Of a DNA stretch of 64,000 nt, positions 1 to 15,812 are shown piece after piece. The DNA comes from Podaxis mareebaensis (taxonomy: Eukaryota > Basidiomycota > Agaricomycetes > Agaricales > Agaricaceae). The stretch spans positions 248,001-312,000 of the forward strand of contig JAEUWP010000180.1 of assembly GCA_018524725.1 (NCBI GenBank). Direction: 5' to 3'. The notes below the pieces were generated by a model that was not told where the DNA came from, made no database searches, and saw only the letters and a list, made by a program, of their open reading frames with translations. Made by a program: the position numbers and the translations under genes. Within the stretch, counting starts at the first letter, position 1. Every line of letters begins with the position of its first letter.

Positions 1-1060
1 CACCCCTTTGCGAGCTTTCGCCAGACCAGTCTTCTTCCTTTCCACCATACGGGGATCGCGTCTTGTGAGTTTCGCTGGAAGAACGTGGCGTCAGCATCAT
101 GATTTTTTATGACGGTATGGCAAACAACCTACATCTCCTGAAAAAAGTTTCCAGTTCTGGGTTATGCGCAACAAGGCCCTTTGCGATGCCATGGCCGAGG
201 GCATCAGACTGGCCAGTTGTTCCTCCACCACGCACAAGAGCAAAGATATTATAGGCACCAAGAGCACCAGCGGCCTTGAGGGGACGCGTTACCCGTTCAC
301 GGTCAGCAGGGATAGGGAAGTATTCATTAAGAGGGATATTGTTGACAAGAATGGTTGCGGGAGTCACTGTCGCCTTCCTGGGTTTAACAGCATCCAAGCC
401 TAGCAGGGCCTCTGGAGAGTCTGCGGATAGCTCCCCGGCAGATTCCTGGATGGGAATCATCCATACACGCGCTGAACTCGTCTTCCGCTTTCCAACAGTA
501 TACGATCTTCCGTACCCATCCAATATAACCTTCTTTCTCTTCCCACGTGCGAGCATAGCGGCCTTGTTGCCGCTCTCGAAAAGTTCAATGATATTGCGGA
601 TACCACTTGCAAGTGTGAGATGGCCGGCTGTCTCAGCTATTCGGTGGTAGTCGTTAAGCTGGTTCAGGAGTCTCGTCACTTTGCGATAACGTGTCGTTGT
701 AAGCTTGTCTTGAAAGTCTTTCGCCATCTCTACTTGACTCTTCCACATTGGGTGAAGGGGAGGAAGACTCTGGCGCGCAAAGTCTGGCAGAGGGAGAAGG
801 TGAAGGTTCTTGAGAGAGTTACGTGTAGTTGCGATGGCCCTTTCGAGAGAAGCGACTTGATCATAGTAGACAGGTCGTGCGGTGTAGAAGTTGGGAGACT
901 CGGGGGCAGGCTTTTGGCGGGGAGGTCGGGGAATGTAGGACTGGGCAGAGGCGAGTTGGGAAGGGGGTATGTAGACTGTCCTGTGCGGCGCGCGCGTAAT
1001 AGCGCTGCTCCTGAGCTGTTGGCGGAGGATGTTCATCGTTGCCCAGGACAACGAAGACAA
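1..1060 (-). CDS. MRPS9: Mitochondrial small-subunit ribosomal protein uS9m (MRPS9), 3' end outside window
   Basis: This encodes the mitochondrial homologue of ribosomal protein S9, a component of the small subunit head. The long N-terminal part carries a basic presequence-like start (MNILRQQLRSSAITRAP) and an extension typical of mitochondrial uS9. The conserved S9 core begins near residue 190 with GRSYTVGKRKTSSARVW and includes VRGGGTTGQSDALGHGIAKG. An intron at 132-75 (donor GTAGGT, acceptor CCAG) separates this from a last exon at 74 to below 1. That exon encodes TRRDPRMVERKKTGLAKARK, the family C-terminal tail, and the final residues and stop lie beyond the left edge. The start could be Met1 at 1060 or Met9; Met9 gives the more usual presequence. 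The gene is divergent from the CASP gene with 148 bp between start codons. The family identification is firm. Confidence 0.93.
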
Positions 1061-1208
1061 AGACTAGGACGTGAACGGAGCTGGTGGAGAGAATATAGTC
1101 CCCGAAAAGAAAAAATGGAAAGTCACGTGAATGGACGCGCCCCCCACGTCAGGTGCTTGGCACGACTGCGACAGCATAAAGACTCAGCCCATCGTCTCTC
1201 TGTTATTC
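1061..1208. promoter_or_regulatory. Divergent promoter between MRPS9 and COY1 with a CACGTG E-box
   Basis: Only 148 bp separate the two start codons, so both genes must share this region. It contains a palindromic CACGTG at 1124-1129 and a second ACGT core in CCCCACGTCAGG at about 1142-1153. CACGTG is the site bound by Cbf1/USF-type bHLH factors in fungi; the factor used here is inferred, not shown. Confidence 0.45.
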
Positions 1209-4200
1209 ATGTCCTACGAAACAAACTTCTCTGGTGCTTTAGCAACATGGCGAGGTAAGAGTCGGGGTCCTTATGTCGTGGCTACCCCGACAAATCCCAT
1301 TTGGTTACAGATATCAATCTCTCCGAGCTCCAGAAGACGCTTGATGCGCAGGGTATTGAAATAGTTGACAACCAGAAGGAAAGTGTCATCGGGCGAAAGA
1401 CTTTGGCAGACAAGACCAAAGGTGTGGTTACCCCGGCTTCAAAAGTGAAGAGGGACCGATATTTGATCATAGAATTCAAGAAGATACCTGATGCAGAGAA
1501 ACTAAATGCATTCAAGGGACTGCTCAAGGGTGTGCTTTCATCTAACGTTGTTGAGGCCGCTATCTCATCCGTCTGTCACCAGCGTACCAAAGTGAGATTG
1601 ATAATCTCGCAAAGCGATCCAAAGCTTCCGAGAATGCGTTCCTCCACGTTTACAAGATCCTCGCCGAAGCACCCGACCCGTATCCGCTACTGGAGGCTGC
1701 CGTAGTATGTCTCACAACCCGTGCGCAACGCATCGACCTTTGACCGTCAAATGTGCAGGATCAAACTGTCAAGGTTGCTGAGGCTCTTGAGCATGAAGCA
1801 GAACTCGAACGTCTCCGCGAGGAAAACGCCGAGCTGAAAAGGCGGGTGAATGATTTCTCCTCAGTGGAGTCGGCGAAAAAGAAGCTGGAAACAAAGGTCG
1901 AGCAGCTGGAAGGAAGGGTATGGCTAGCCCGTCAGTACTAGTGTCCTCTTGCTAACTCAATTCTAGATGGAAGAGATGATTCAGGACAAGGTTGCTCAAA
2001 AAGCTAATGAGCTCAATGCGACGTATGACGAGAAGCTACGGAATTACGAAGAACGGTAGGACAATGTTCCCCTCATGGTGAAAACCGTTCCTGACCACAA
2101 AACTTTTAGCGAGCAGGACTTGCAACGACAACTTACGCTGACAAGGAATCAATTGAAGGACCTACGCATGTCCAATGAGACAAACCAGGCTAAGCTCATT
2201 GACCACACTCGGAGGCAGGGTGTGTCCGATTATGTCTCACCTTTAAAGTGTATATACTCAATCTGAGGACTCCCCAGACCAGGAGGTTGTGGCTAAGCTT
2301 GCCGAGCTTGATATGATTGCAGCGGAGTTGGAAGCCGCCACCAGTCGTGTTGCCACTGTTGAACGTAGGAATGTATGTTGTATCCTCCATCCCATCCCCC
2401 CTTGTTCTAACGTGATTTGAAGGAAATTTTGAGAGCAGAGATAGAGACCATGAAAAGCGGTAGTGAAACCTCGGACCGGTGCGCTAGTCTTTAGGTCTCC
2501 TTGCTGTAGCCTAATTTCTTGCCAGTGTCCGAGCTCTCGAAGCGCAGATTTCGGATTTGGAGGCAGAGACGGAACGGTTGTCCCGAACTCTAGAACAACA
2601 ACGGTCTGCATCAGCCGAGGTAGAGGCCACCGCAAACAAAAAGGTTGAAGAGTTTAGCCGGGAGCTCCAGAAAAAGGTGAATTATGTCTCGCGCTCAGTC
2701 TCCAATCTTCTGTTTTGACCGATGCCGCAGGGATTAGAAGTGGACCAGCTAAGGCACAAGCTTAAGCAATATCATGATTATGATGAGATTAAGCGGGAAC
2801 TCGAAATCATGAAGGCGAGTGGCATATACTTATCTGGATGTTTGCTTCAACGAGCTAAAAATACTGGTATGATTCCATGGTTTGTTTTTAGTATGTGGAG
2901 TTTGCCGGCCTTGAAGAAGATGCGGACGAAGAGAGTACCGAAGACAGAGATGATGACCTCCATCTTCCCGATCCCAACGCCGAGAAGGCGAACAGTCAAC
3001 ACGGAAAATCCTTGGAAGTTTTACTTGCTACGAAGAACAAACGTATCCTCGAGGAGTTAACAAAGTTCCGTGTATGTCGTGCTTTTTCAACCTGGTCTGA
3101 GAATTCGAACTCATCTTGACGACCTCGACTGTCTGTTTTGTCACCATTTTTTACGTATGCCGTTCACCACATGCGCATAGATCCTCCATGGCGAGCTTGA
3201 GGCATCCCTTGAAGCTTCGCAAGCTCAACTGGAAAGTACGACAGCGGAGTTGGAGAAACAAAAGCATTTGAATGAGAAACTTGAGAACGACCTCTTGTCC
3301 ATGGGTATTAACGACAAGAAAATCAATGGCGATGGTACCCATACACCAGCAGAGGACGTGCTGGCAGGCTTAGACTTTGCCAAGAAACCTACAGTAAGTC
3401 TTAGACCATACGAAAATTCCGCGACGCGGCCCGCAAACGCGTCATCACTTGCGGAGACTTCCCATAGCACATGGTTTCCTCCTGAATTCCTACGTTACAC
3501 ATATGCTAATCCAGTTTCGCCGTATCCCATAGATATCGGGAAACTCGAGCTCGGCAAGATCAACCCCCATTCCATTCACTTCTACAGCAGACACGTCTAT
3601 TCTACCAATTGTCACAAGTCAACGGGACCGATTCAGGCAACGAAACGCCGAGTTGGAAGAGGTGAGTTGAATATTACTTCCTTACTCAACGGCCGCCAGT
3701 TTCCTCCCTTTGGCACATTCTGTCTCTTTTCATTGCTTTGTTCCTGGGCCGAAGTCATCGTTTCTGCATTTGTCATCCTTCTACAATCTCCGCTCCCGTT
3801 TTGAGTGTTTTATCCGGATTGTCTGGTACTAACCAGAACAAAACCTGTGCAGGAATTACGCAAGCAGTATCAGATCATCTCCGAGCTCCGCACCGAAATA
3901 AAAAATCTGCAGGCAGACAATCTCAAGCTTTACGAAAAGGTCCGGTACATGCAAAGTTACAAGGAAGAAGCCGGATCGCGACCACCTGTATCCCAGCTCG
4001 ACCCTCTCCCTGCGCCATCTGGTCGGGATGATATGAGTACGTATAGGGCAAGATACGAAGAGTCTATGAACCCCTTCGAGGTGTTCAGAGGAAGGGTGAG
4101 TAAATCTCTTGTTTTCTTCGGATTCCTTTTCGAGATCCCCGGCTACGACGACGGCGGGCGCGCGTTGGACATAAGGGGCTTGCATTTGAGGTTTCAAGCG

Positions 4201-4607
4201 ATGCCAGGTAACGTGTCCAGGATCCCGGATATCAAGCTCCGCCATCCCTGCCGTTACACAATCATCTCCTTGACCCCCTCCCTAAGATAGCCATGAGGCG
4301 ATATAGCTATCTGCCTATTCATAACTACCGTTTTCCTTTCCTTGCCTTCTGGTTTTCTGATGTTGATTTCTGATACGGCTTCTTTTGCGAAATCTTACAG
4401 GAAGCAACTCGGGCATACCATAACTTGAACCCCGTTGAAAGGGGAGTGCTAGTGTTAACGAGATCGATCTTGGGTAATCGCCGAGCACGGACCTTTTTCG
4501 TCTGCTATGCCCTCTTCTTGCACTTACTAGTAATGTACGCAACGTACGAGTGTACCTCTTCTTCGGGTACGCAACTCCAGAAGTCGCCAAGATCATATGG
4601 GTCATAG
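1209..4607 (+). CDS. COY1: CASP/COY1-family Golgi coiled-coil membrane protein
   Basis: This is the fungal CASP homologue (yeast Coy1), a tail-anchored golgin involved in retrograde traffic around the Golgi. The start at 1209 gives MSYETNFSGALATW and splices (1254 to 1311) into DINLSELQKTLDAQGIEIV, matching the family N-terminus. Later exons give EFKKIPDAEKLNAFKGLLK, then AYQSEIDNL, then ILAEAPDPYPLLEAAV, and then long coiled coil with heptads such as LERLREENAELKRRV. The C-terminal exon (4401-4607) encodes NPVERGVLVLTRSILGNRRA followed by one membrane span (FFVCYALFLHLLVMY), the CASP C-terminal domain. About a dozen introns of 50-90 nt interrupt the gene; the last one (4096-4400) is about 305 nt, unusually long here. 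Exon borders in the middle third are less certain. The gene converges on TFB1, with 243 bp between the stop codons. Confidence 0.9.
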
Positions 4608-4850
4608 CCGCCCCAGATCTACCCTTACTATTCGACTTGCTATCTCTCGGGTTCTCGTTTTAGTTTATTAATCTTTCGGACCTGTATTTATGTTATACAA
4701 TTAATGACGGACTGAGCGTTGGATAATGTAGGAATCTGTGGTCAATGTTGAGAGCGGCGCCCTTGACCTATGCAAAAGCAACCCAAACAGAGCATGTAGA
4801 TGAGAGGTAGAAAAAACGAAGCCATAAACACCGGCATGAAAAGGGATCGA

Positions 4851-7372
4851 TTACTTCCGAGGTGGGGGTGGTTGTGGTTTTTTGTTGCGATAGAAATTGA
4901 GTGCCTGATCTACGGCGTCCAAGACAGGTTTCATAGCCTATATAGAATAAATTCATCAGTGCAACGGAGCCAGAGTAGCGAATGCAACAATCCTTACAGT
5001 TTCAACTCGAGACCCGTCAAGACCATGTTGCTGGGCCATTCGCACCAGCGCCTCAACCTTTTCCGGAGTTTTGGCGAGATATCCAATCATCTTGGCCGCC
5101 TTGGCAGCCCTTTGTGCGGGCGTAGCAACTGAAAGAACCGACTGCGAGTCGACGGGTGGAGGATATGTTGCTGACCAGAATTGTCGAAGAAATTCATTGG
5201 CCGCCGTCTGACAAGTTGTCATTTGCCTAAAGAGGCCATCGGGAATGTCATCTGAAAAAGACAAAAGAAAAGTAAGTCGGTCGGCAAATTGAATGTAATT
5301 AAATCAGTGGAGCGTCTTGGTTCCTCAGGTGCAACGGCAGTTGATGGATGTTTTATATACTGACTTTTTCGCGACCTAACGTCGAGTAAAGCTGCAACAT
5401 TTTGGGTCATGCCTATCAGCGCGCTATCTCCCGCCTTGCGCTCGATTTTGAGCTGGAATGTTCGGAGGGTCGAGCCGATGAATTGGTTGGACTAATACGC
5501 AGTTGTCGGAGAGCTTACTTGAGTCAAATTGGCATCCCAGTTTTGGAGACTGCCTTTTGCTTCACGTAAGATCGCATCGTAGTCTAGGCTCTGAAAGATG
5601 AAAGAGCTTAGAACCTCAGCACCCAAGAGATTGTTGATAACCGAAGACTTGCCTTCGCAGCGGCTTCCTCTGCTGCCTGACTCGCCATGCGACCCTCGAA
5701 GTATCGCTGCCTATCCTTCATTTCTAACAGGATACCAGCAGACGCCTCGGAGTCTTGGAGATCGTCGATTTCTATCTGAGTGTAAGGATCCTGCGGAGGT
5801 ATTTGATTTGAATTGGGATGATCAGGCGTTTCAAGATATATATGCCGACCTCGCCTGGGTCCAGTCGCCGACGTTTGGCGGGAGGCATCTCTCCCCTGTG
5901 TCCACCAGATTCAGTAAAGTATGGAATGGAAGCATATAAGCGCGTACAGAGCGGAATTTAGCAGTCGCTCCGAGTGCTCGTTGAACTTGCGGATGAGGGG
6001 AAGTGCGCCTTTTTGTCTTCCGGCTTGCATTGTGATGTCTTTCTCGTTCCCGGTCTGTAAATGCTATCCAGAAAAGCAACACGGAAAATTGAAGGTCAAA
6101 ATCTCACCTCCCCATGGTCCTCCAAAGTAGCAGCAAGGTCGACGAACACCTGGACTGGTTCTGATCTCTGTCGCCGAGGTTCCAGCTCTTATATGGGCAT
6201 TAACAAACATTCCCCAGGCAGAAGGGACCTAACGCACCATCGTCATCCCTTTCCAGATATTTGTCGAAAATATCATCATCCTTGACAACATGTTGGGCAG
6301 CCGAAGATCGAATAGAGGCTCTATGCGCGTTGAACAGCTTGGACTGGAAATATCGCTTCCAAAACTGCTCTTCTGTGAGCTGTCAATAATGGTCAGTTAT
6401 CGCAAAGAACCAACACTTCAACAGACTGAGATTACTTTGTTGGGCACGTTCTCGCTATACGCCTTCGCCACCACAGGGTATTCGTCGAAGATGTCATGGA
6501 CGAGTTGCGGCGTGATGCGAATTTTGATTTCTCCACCTTCAACGGTTTCCGGTCGGGGATCGACTAATTGACCGGGTTTACCCTTTCGTTGGTTTTCTGC
6601 TGCGGCTTGTGCCAGCAATAGGTGCTATTATTGCATATGTGTAACTACCCAATAAATAGCGAGTAGACGAGGACGAATGAAATACCTCTCTTCCGTCCCA
6701 GAATTCTGCTTCTGTAATCTGGCCGCCGATGACAAGGTCCTTGTGTAGTGCGGCCAGGTCCGGATTGCTCATGAGGACCTTCTTCCGAAGTTTGAAATCA
6801 TTGGCGGGGTCGATTCCGGCAATAACTGGAGTACTGGCTCGTCTTTCACTCGCGACAGACGCGGCTCGAGACAAAGGAAGTGAAGGAGCACCACCGGCAG
6901 GTCTGGGTGTCGGAGCATTGGAGACAGAGGGTGTGGGTGCCTTGTGTGCGGGTGTAGCGGGTAAAGGAACGATAGGTGCAGGTGTTGCAGTTACAGGTCC
7001 CCGTGTTCCGGCCTCAGCAGCCGCTTTGTTCGCTCCAACGATAACTGTCAACTCTTTCTTGAATTTCTCCCGTTCGATGCGGGCATTAGGCGAGGTGAAC
7101 GTGAAATTATGCCCAGTCTCATCTGTAAAGAGAGCAATCTTCAATCTGACCTGGGCTGCTCCCTCTTTGCTGCAGAACAATGCTGAACGTGGCATGAGCA
7201 CATGAGAGCAAAAGTGCGTCATCGAGGACTCACAAGAGAGTTCTGAGCGGGGTAAGCGTATTGAGGGCGACTTAGCACCTTCTTGGGTCCATTGGAGATG
7301 GGTATCCGTGAGTTCAAGCAAGCCAGCGAGTTTCTTGCAGGATACCTTTGCCGTACACACTATGGTAGGCAT
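4851..7372 (-). CDS. TFB1: TFIIH core subunit TFB1 (p62 homologue)
   Basis: This encodes the p62/Tfb1 subunit of TFIIH, used in RNA polymerase II initiation and nucleotide excision repair in the nucleus. The N-terminus is the PH-like domain: MPTIVCTAKVSCKKLAGLLE, HLQWTQEGAKSPSIRLP, then after an intron LFCSKEGAAQVRLKIALF. A low-complexity Pro/Ala/Ser linker follows (7000-6850). The BSD region then reads KKVLMSNPDLAALHKDLVIG, TEAEFWDGR and, after further introns, the second BSD copy with EEQFWKRYFQSKLFNAHR. The C-terminal domain contains ATPAQRAAKAAKMIGYLAKT. The last exon, ending at 4851, encodes MKPVLDAVDQALNFY, the family end. I start at the ATG at 7372 because it opens directly into the PH domain; a small upstream exon cannot be excluded because a GTGAGT lies just before it. 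The gene is divergent from the phosphatase gene. Confidence 0.92.
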
Positions 7373-7814
7373 AAAATCCGCATCACCACTCACATCCCTC
7401 GGTCCCGTAAATCAGCCCACAGATTATGTAAGCATCTCGGTCTACCAGGTATGTCCAGAACCGTATACTCCCAAGCTTTCCCTGAACTTGGCAGATGGAA
7501 GATGCTTGACAGTTCATCATCTGCTACACTCACTCCGGTTCCATAGTCAAAACCTTTGCCACAGAAACAGCAGACTCTTAACACCACCCCTTATTCTACC
7601 CTCCCGGCGCAATTAGGTGAGTTTCTTGAATCCACAAGGGCGATGCGCTGGAAACAGCCGCCCAACACCAACGAGCGCCTGATGCACTCTGCTGACGTAA
7701 TGCTCGATCCCCGATCATCCCATCTCCGTTTTTGAGTGATTTCCGAAAATTCAAAGCCCAAAGCAATTCTACTCACCTCCTCGTCTTCTTTACACCGTCC
7801 GTTCTCTAGGAACC
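7373..7814. promoter_or_regulatory. Divergent intergenic region between TFB1 and the PHOSPHO-like gene
   Basis: These 442 bp hold both promoters. A pyrimidine-rich stretch lies just upstream of the phosphatase start (7780-7810). No motif stands out that I would name. Confidence 0.4.
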
Positions 7815-8844
7815 ATGTCAGTAGAAAGGCAGTTGATCGTGTTCGACTTCGACTGGTGCGGTCCCCAAGCCGATCTGTCCCAAACGCCAAATATAATCTA
7901 AGTCAAAACGAATACTTATAGGTCTATGGCAGATCAAGACACCGACCGATGGATATTCGAGGTCCTCGCGCCCGACCTCCGTCGCAAGATGAAGAATCTC
8001 AAGGATGAAATCCAGTGGACAGATCTTGTGTATGTCAGTGTAACGATCCGCATAAGTCATATCTAACTAGGAAACCATGACCATTATTTCAACAGAGCCC
8101 AGTCCCTACGCGAAGCCCACACCCGCGGAATCAAACGCGAACAAATCGAACACGCCCTCCGCATCATGCCTTTCGTATGTCACCTTCCTCACCATCACCC
8201 ATGACCTAACCCATCATGCTACATAAACTCTAGCACCCTGCCATGGTTCGAGCCGTAACTAAACTAAAGGACGCAGATAAAACCACCTTCCTCTGTCTCT
8301 CCAACGCCAACTCTGTCTTCATCTCCACCATTCTCAAAGACAAAGGTCTCGAGAACCTCTTCACAGAAATCGTCACCAACCCTGCAGAATGGGAGGGGGA
8401 ACTTCTTAAACTTCGTCGCAGGGTTGATCCTTCTGGCCCTCAACACAGTTGCAAGGTCGGATGCAGCCCCAACATGTGCAAGGGTAGACAATGATTTCCT
8501 CAGCCGGAACCGTTTATGAAATATCTGATGAATTATCTGTAGGCGAGGAGTTGACTGCCTTCCTTGAACGTCACGGCAAAGACTTTGATCGTATCGTCTA
8601 TGTCGGGGATGGCTCAAACGACTTCTGCCCGATCCTCCGTCTCCGGAAGTCAGTATCGTTGTCATTCACTACCCCAATAGAGACCTGATTACCACACCTC
8701 CCCAGCCAAGACATCGTTTTCTGCAGAAGTCACCGCGGCCTCCAAAAGCGCATCGACAAAGAGGCTAAGAAAGAGGGTCTCAAATGCCAGATCCAATATT
8801 GGACTGGTGCTTGGGAACTCGAGGAGATGTTTGGAAAGCTATAG
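7815..8844 (+). CDS. PHOSPHO-type HAD-superfamily phosphatase
   Basis: This is a HAD-superfamily phosphatase of the PHOSPHO1/PHOSPHO2 group, whose members dephosphorylate small substrates such as pyridoxal phosphate or phosphocholine. The nucleophile motif is in exon 1: LIVFDFDW, completed across the first intron as DFDWSMADQDTDRW. Further exons give AQSLREAHTRGIKREQIEHA, HPAMVRAV, the motif-II region FLCLSNANSVFISTILKDKG, the conserved RRVDPSGPQHSC...GCSPNMCKG with several cysteines, and the motif III/IV acidic segment YVGDGSNDFCP. The end is YWTGAWELEEMFGKL. Five introns (for example 7858-7919 and 8489-8542) have clean GT-AG borders. All catalytic motifs are present, so the gene looks functional. 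The exact substrate cannot be read from sequence. Confidence 0.88.
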
Positions 8845-9388
8845 AACGGCGAACTTCGCTACTTGTCACAGCATCTATCACCATATTTGAAATATCTATA
8901 GAATCTGTGGGATCCCGGAACGGAATATATACATTTTTAACGGCATGCATCTTCATGTACGTTGGTGTTTTCTTCTGTATTCAGTACGATCTTTATGAGC
9001 AGAGAAGAAAAGGAAACATGATCATTGTGAGAGTTCTCAGTGCGAGTGACTATGAAACAAGGATCATCCAGGGGCGGGACGGACAGAGGCAGAGTAAAGA
9101 GACGAGAAAAGGCATCATCAAAGGAGTGAGGAAGGCAACTCCCAGCCGATGTTGCAGCAGCGACTACCTAGGGGTAGTGATAATGGGAATGGGGGCAACA
9201 CAAAGGAAAACAAGAGGAAAAAGGGGATAGAATCATAAACACAGACGCATTACATAGCAACCTTTATGCATGTTTTCGTCAGAATAAAGAATATTGAAGG
9301 GAAACCAACCGAGGTTGGCGTTCAAGAAAAAAAGAAATGAGATTTCGCCGTCCAAGACAATCCGCCACCTCAGCTACATACCAGCCTC
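8845..9388. other. Convergent 3' intergenic region, no gene seen
   Basis: This 544-bp stretch lies between the stop codons of the phosphatase and YAK1 genes. It is purine-rich on the plus strand towards 9300. The longest open frame (8784-9230) overlaps the phosphatase end and has no recognisable domain. It most likely holds the two 3' UTRs. Confidence 0.5.
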
Positions 9389-13671
<4,283 letters not shown>

Positions 13672-13685
13672 AGTGTATATACAAG

Positions 13686-14186
13686 TTACAAAGCTATCGT
13701 TTCCACAATTCCCCTCTCTGCCACTAACAACATCCGTTCTCCCAGCCCCATCACTCCAGCTTGCATCGGCACATCTACAGACACAAATACCTGCTTTCTT
13801 AACCGCTTTGCTGCTCCTTCTTAGCTCTTTTTTTCCTCTCCATCAACCGTTCTTTCTTACCTAACCGCTGCGCCATCGATAGCGCAACATCTGAGCTTTC
13901 TGATCGGAATAGGGAAGTGGCCGGCCCAGTCTCTCCTCCCTGTAACGCTCACACTTAGCGCATATCTACTCCCTGCCTTCACCCCACCTACCCGCTTGGG
14001 AGGCATTGCACATGCCCAGTCTTTACATAACCTCCCCTCCAGCGACGCCCTTTCCACCCCTTCAGGTGATGCTGCTACCCCTACCCAGATCATATACGAG
14101 TCTACCAGCTCTGTCACCTGCAGCGCCAGCCCCGGCATCGACGGATCCGGTGGGGGCAGATACTTTGTCTTTGTTGAAATCGCCAT
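13686..14186 (-). CDS. Proteasome assembly chaperone 4 homologue (PAC4/PSMG4-like)
   Basis: I assembled three exons: 14186-13992, 13939-13861 and 13810-13686, with introns of 52 and 50 nt (GTAGGT...ACAG and GTAAGA...GCAG). They give a 132-residue protein. Exon 1 reads MAISTKTKYLPPPDPSMPGL, then LQVTELVDSYMIWVG and LCKDWACAMPPKR. Exon 2 gives TGPATSLFRSESSDVALSMA. Exon 3 gives AKRLRKQVFVSVDVP and ends VETIAL. The order DSYMIWVG, DWACAMPP, TSLFR, DVALSMAQRLA and Q-hydrophobic-SVD is that of fungal PAC4 (Poc4/Pba4 group) proteins, which help build the proteasome alpha ring with PAC3. All introns keep frame exactly. The stop codon is 14 bp upstream of the YAK1 ATG on the same strand. The start is divergent from the GRF gene, 306 bp away. 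Confidence 0.82.
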
Positions 14187-14492
14187 TTGTATCCAGTGTG
14201 TATGCAGACGAACATTGTTTGAGCCTTTTGAGAGGTCTCAAGACCAATCCGTCCTATTACATAAGTCGCCCATAATTTCTTTTCATTGCTTCTTCCAATC
14301 GACGCCATTTTCCAAACCTGGGCGAATAACGTAGAGTGACGTATCCACCGGCTTCAGCACGTTCAGAGAGAAATCCCAACTCTACAAGCCTTTGATTTGA
14401 GACTACTGATAATTTTGACGACGGGCCCATGTGTTACCGCATATAGTAACCTCATTTAATCTGGCAGTTGAACATCATCTCCAGTTACCCCT
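14187..14492. promoter_or_regulatory. Divergent promoter region between PAC4 and the GRF gene
   Basis: These 306 bp separate two start codons and must contain both promoters (and possibly that of YAK1, through a shared transcript). I see no named element. Confidence 0.35.
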
Positions 14493-15812
14493 ATGACCAC
14501 CCAGCATTTGTCCCCCGTCGGCCCCGACGGCAAAGTTCGCTGTTACATTCATAACCTCGAGGCTACTCTAAGGACGAGTCACACCCTCACAAATCCAAAC
14601 AGGTGCGTAAAAACCTCCTCCGCACATACGACAAATGTTAAAAATACCCAGACAATTCTATACTTGCCCGCTGCGTGCCGACGGTCGATGCAAATTCTTT
14701 TGTATGTTTCGTGGGCACAGAGGTACCTTACCTACTAAGACTTACTGCAGACTGGAAGAACGAACTCCCACCACCCGGGAACCCGGTACAAATCCCTTCA
14801 ACACCAATCCGTTCTCCAACTACATCCACCCGCTTCCTACCCCTAGCCACCCCCACAAGCCCCGGAACTCTGCATCAATCCAGCCCCTGGCAGAACTCAC
14901 CCACCAAACGTAGCTCGCCCTTCGCCACCGAAGAAGCTCGACAAAAAAGATTCAAATCCATTCAGGAAGCTCTCAAACAGGACAATTCCAACGCAGATGA
15001 CAATTCGAGTTCGACGGCGAAAGTGCCATCCGATGGATCCCCTTCACCGTCACCCATACCCATAGATCCTCTTAAAGATTCCAAGGGTTGCACTGGTACC
15101 ACGTACAGGCTCTCAGATCTCGGTTTCGATTTCGGCTTGAACCCCGCAACTCATACTGAAGGCCGAAACGAGGCTTTGTCCGAAGCGAGTCGCTACGACA
15201 GCCCACAAAATCAAGTCGACAACGACGATGACACGAAGAGCGAGGACGAGCTTTGGAAAGCTCTAACTCCGCCTTCGAGCGCAGATGAAGTCACTGCCAG
15301 CCTCTTAATCAGTAATGACAAAGGCAAGGGCAAACAGAAAGCCGAGGACTCTGAAATGGAAGACGAAGTGAATTGGTTCAAGGTAACGAACCCAATTACC
15401 TCCGCTATATACCTAAGTTGCTAACTGGGTGCCCTTGTTCATGTTATTGTTTCAGGACGTTCCCCCTACGCTGACCTCCCCCGGTCTATTCTCTTCTATG
15501 CACAGTCCGATCGCTTCCTCAGACGCATATAGCACCTCAGAGTTATCCGGGGACAAGATCCAACACCTTGTTAACGGAGTCATTACCGACTTGTCTGGAA
15601 TACCAGAGTACGTGCAAAGGCTCGAACGCAGGCTCACTGCTATGGAGAAATCAAACGCGGCCAAGATGAAGAGGATTCGAGAGCTAGAAGAAGAGATTCG
15701 AGAGTAAGCGCCAATGCCCCTTTGAACTCTCCCGATAAGCGTTGACGATGCTGGACTTGTGCTTTGTAGACTCAAGTCACCGAAAAAGGATACATTTACT
15801 GCTAGTAAATAA
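14493..15812 (+). CDS. GRF-type zinc-finger protein with C-terminal coiled coil
   Basis: The N-terminus carries a GRF zinc finger, a small single-strand nucleic-acid-binding module also found in Top3, Ape2 and NEIL3. Across two introns the residues read RCYIHN, then TNPNRQFYTCPLRADGRC and KFFYW, so Cys/His ligands and the NPxR-FYxCP and FFxW signatures are present. A disordered Ser/Pro segment of about 200 residues follows (STPIRSPTTS, WQNSPTKRSSPFATEE). A short coiled coil lies near the end (YVQRLERRLTAMEKSNAAKM then RIRELEEEIREL), and the C-terminus is KSPKKDTFTASK with the stop at 15810-15812. Total length is about 360 residues. There is no nuclease or topoisomerase domain, so its partner and function are unknown; single-strand nucleic-acid binding is inferred from the GRF domain alone. 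Confidence 0.82.

Noticed and set aside
13996..14334. Plus-strand open frame over the PAC4 locus
   Set aside because: The minus strand carries a conserved three-exon protein here; the plus frame has no recognisable motif.
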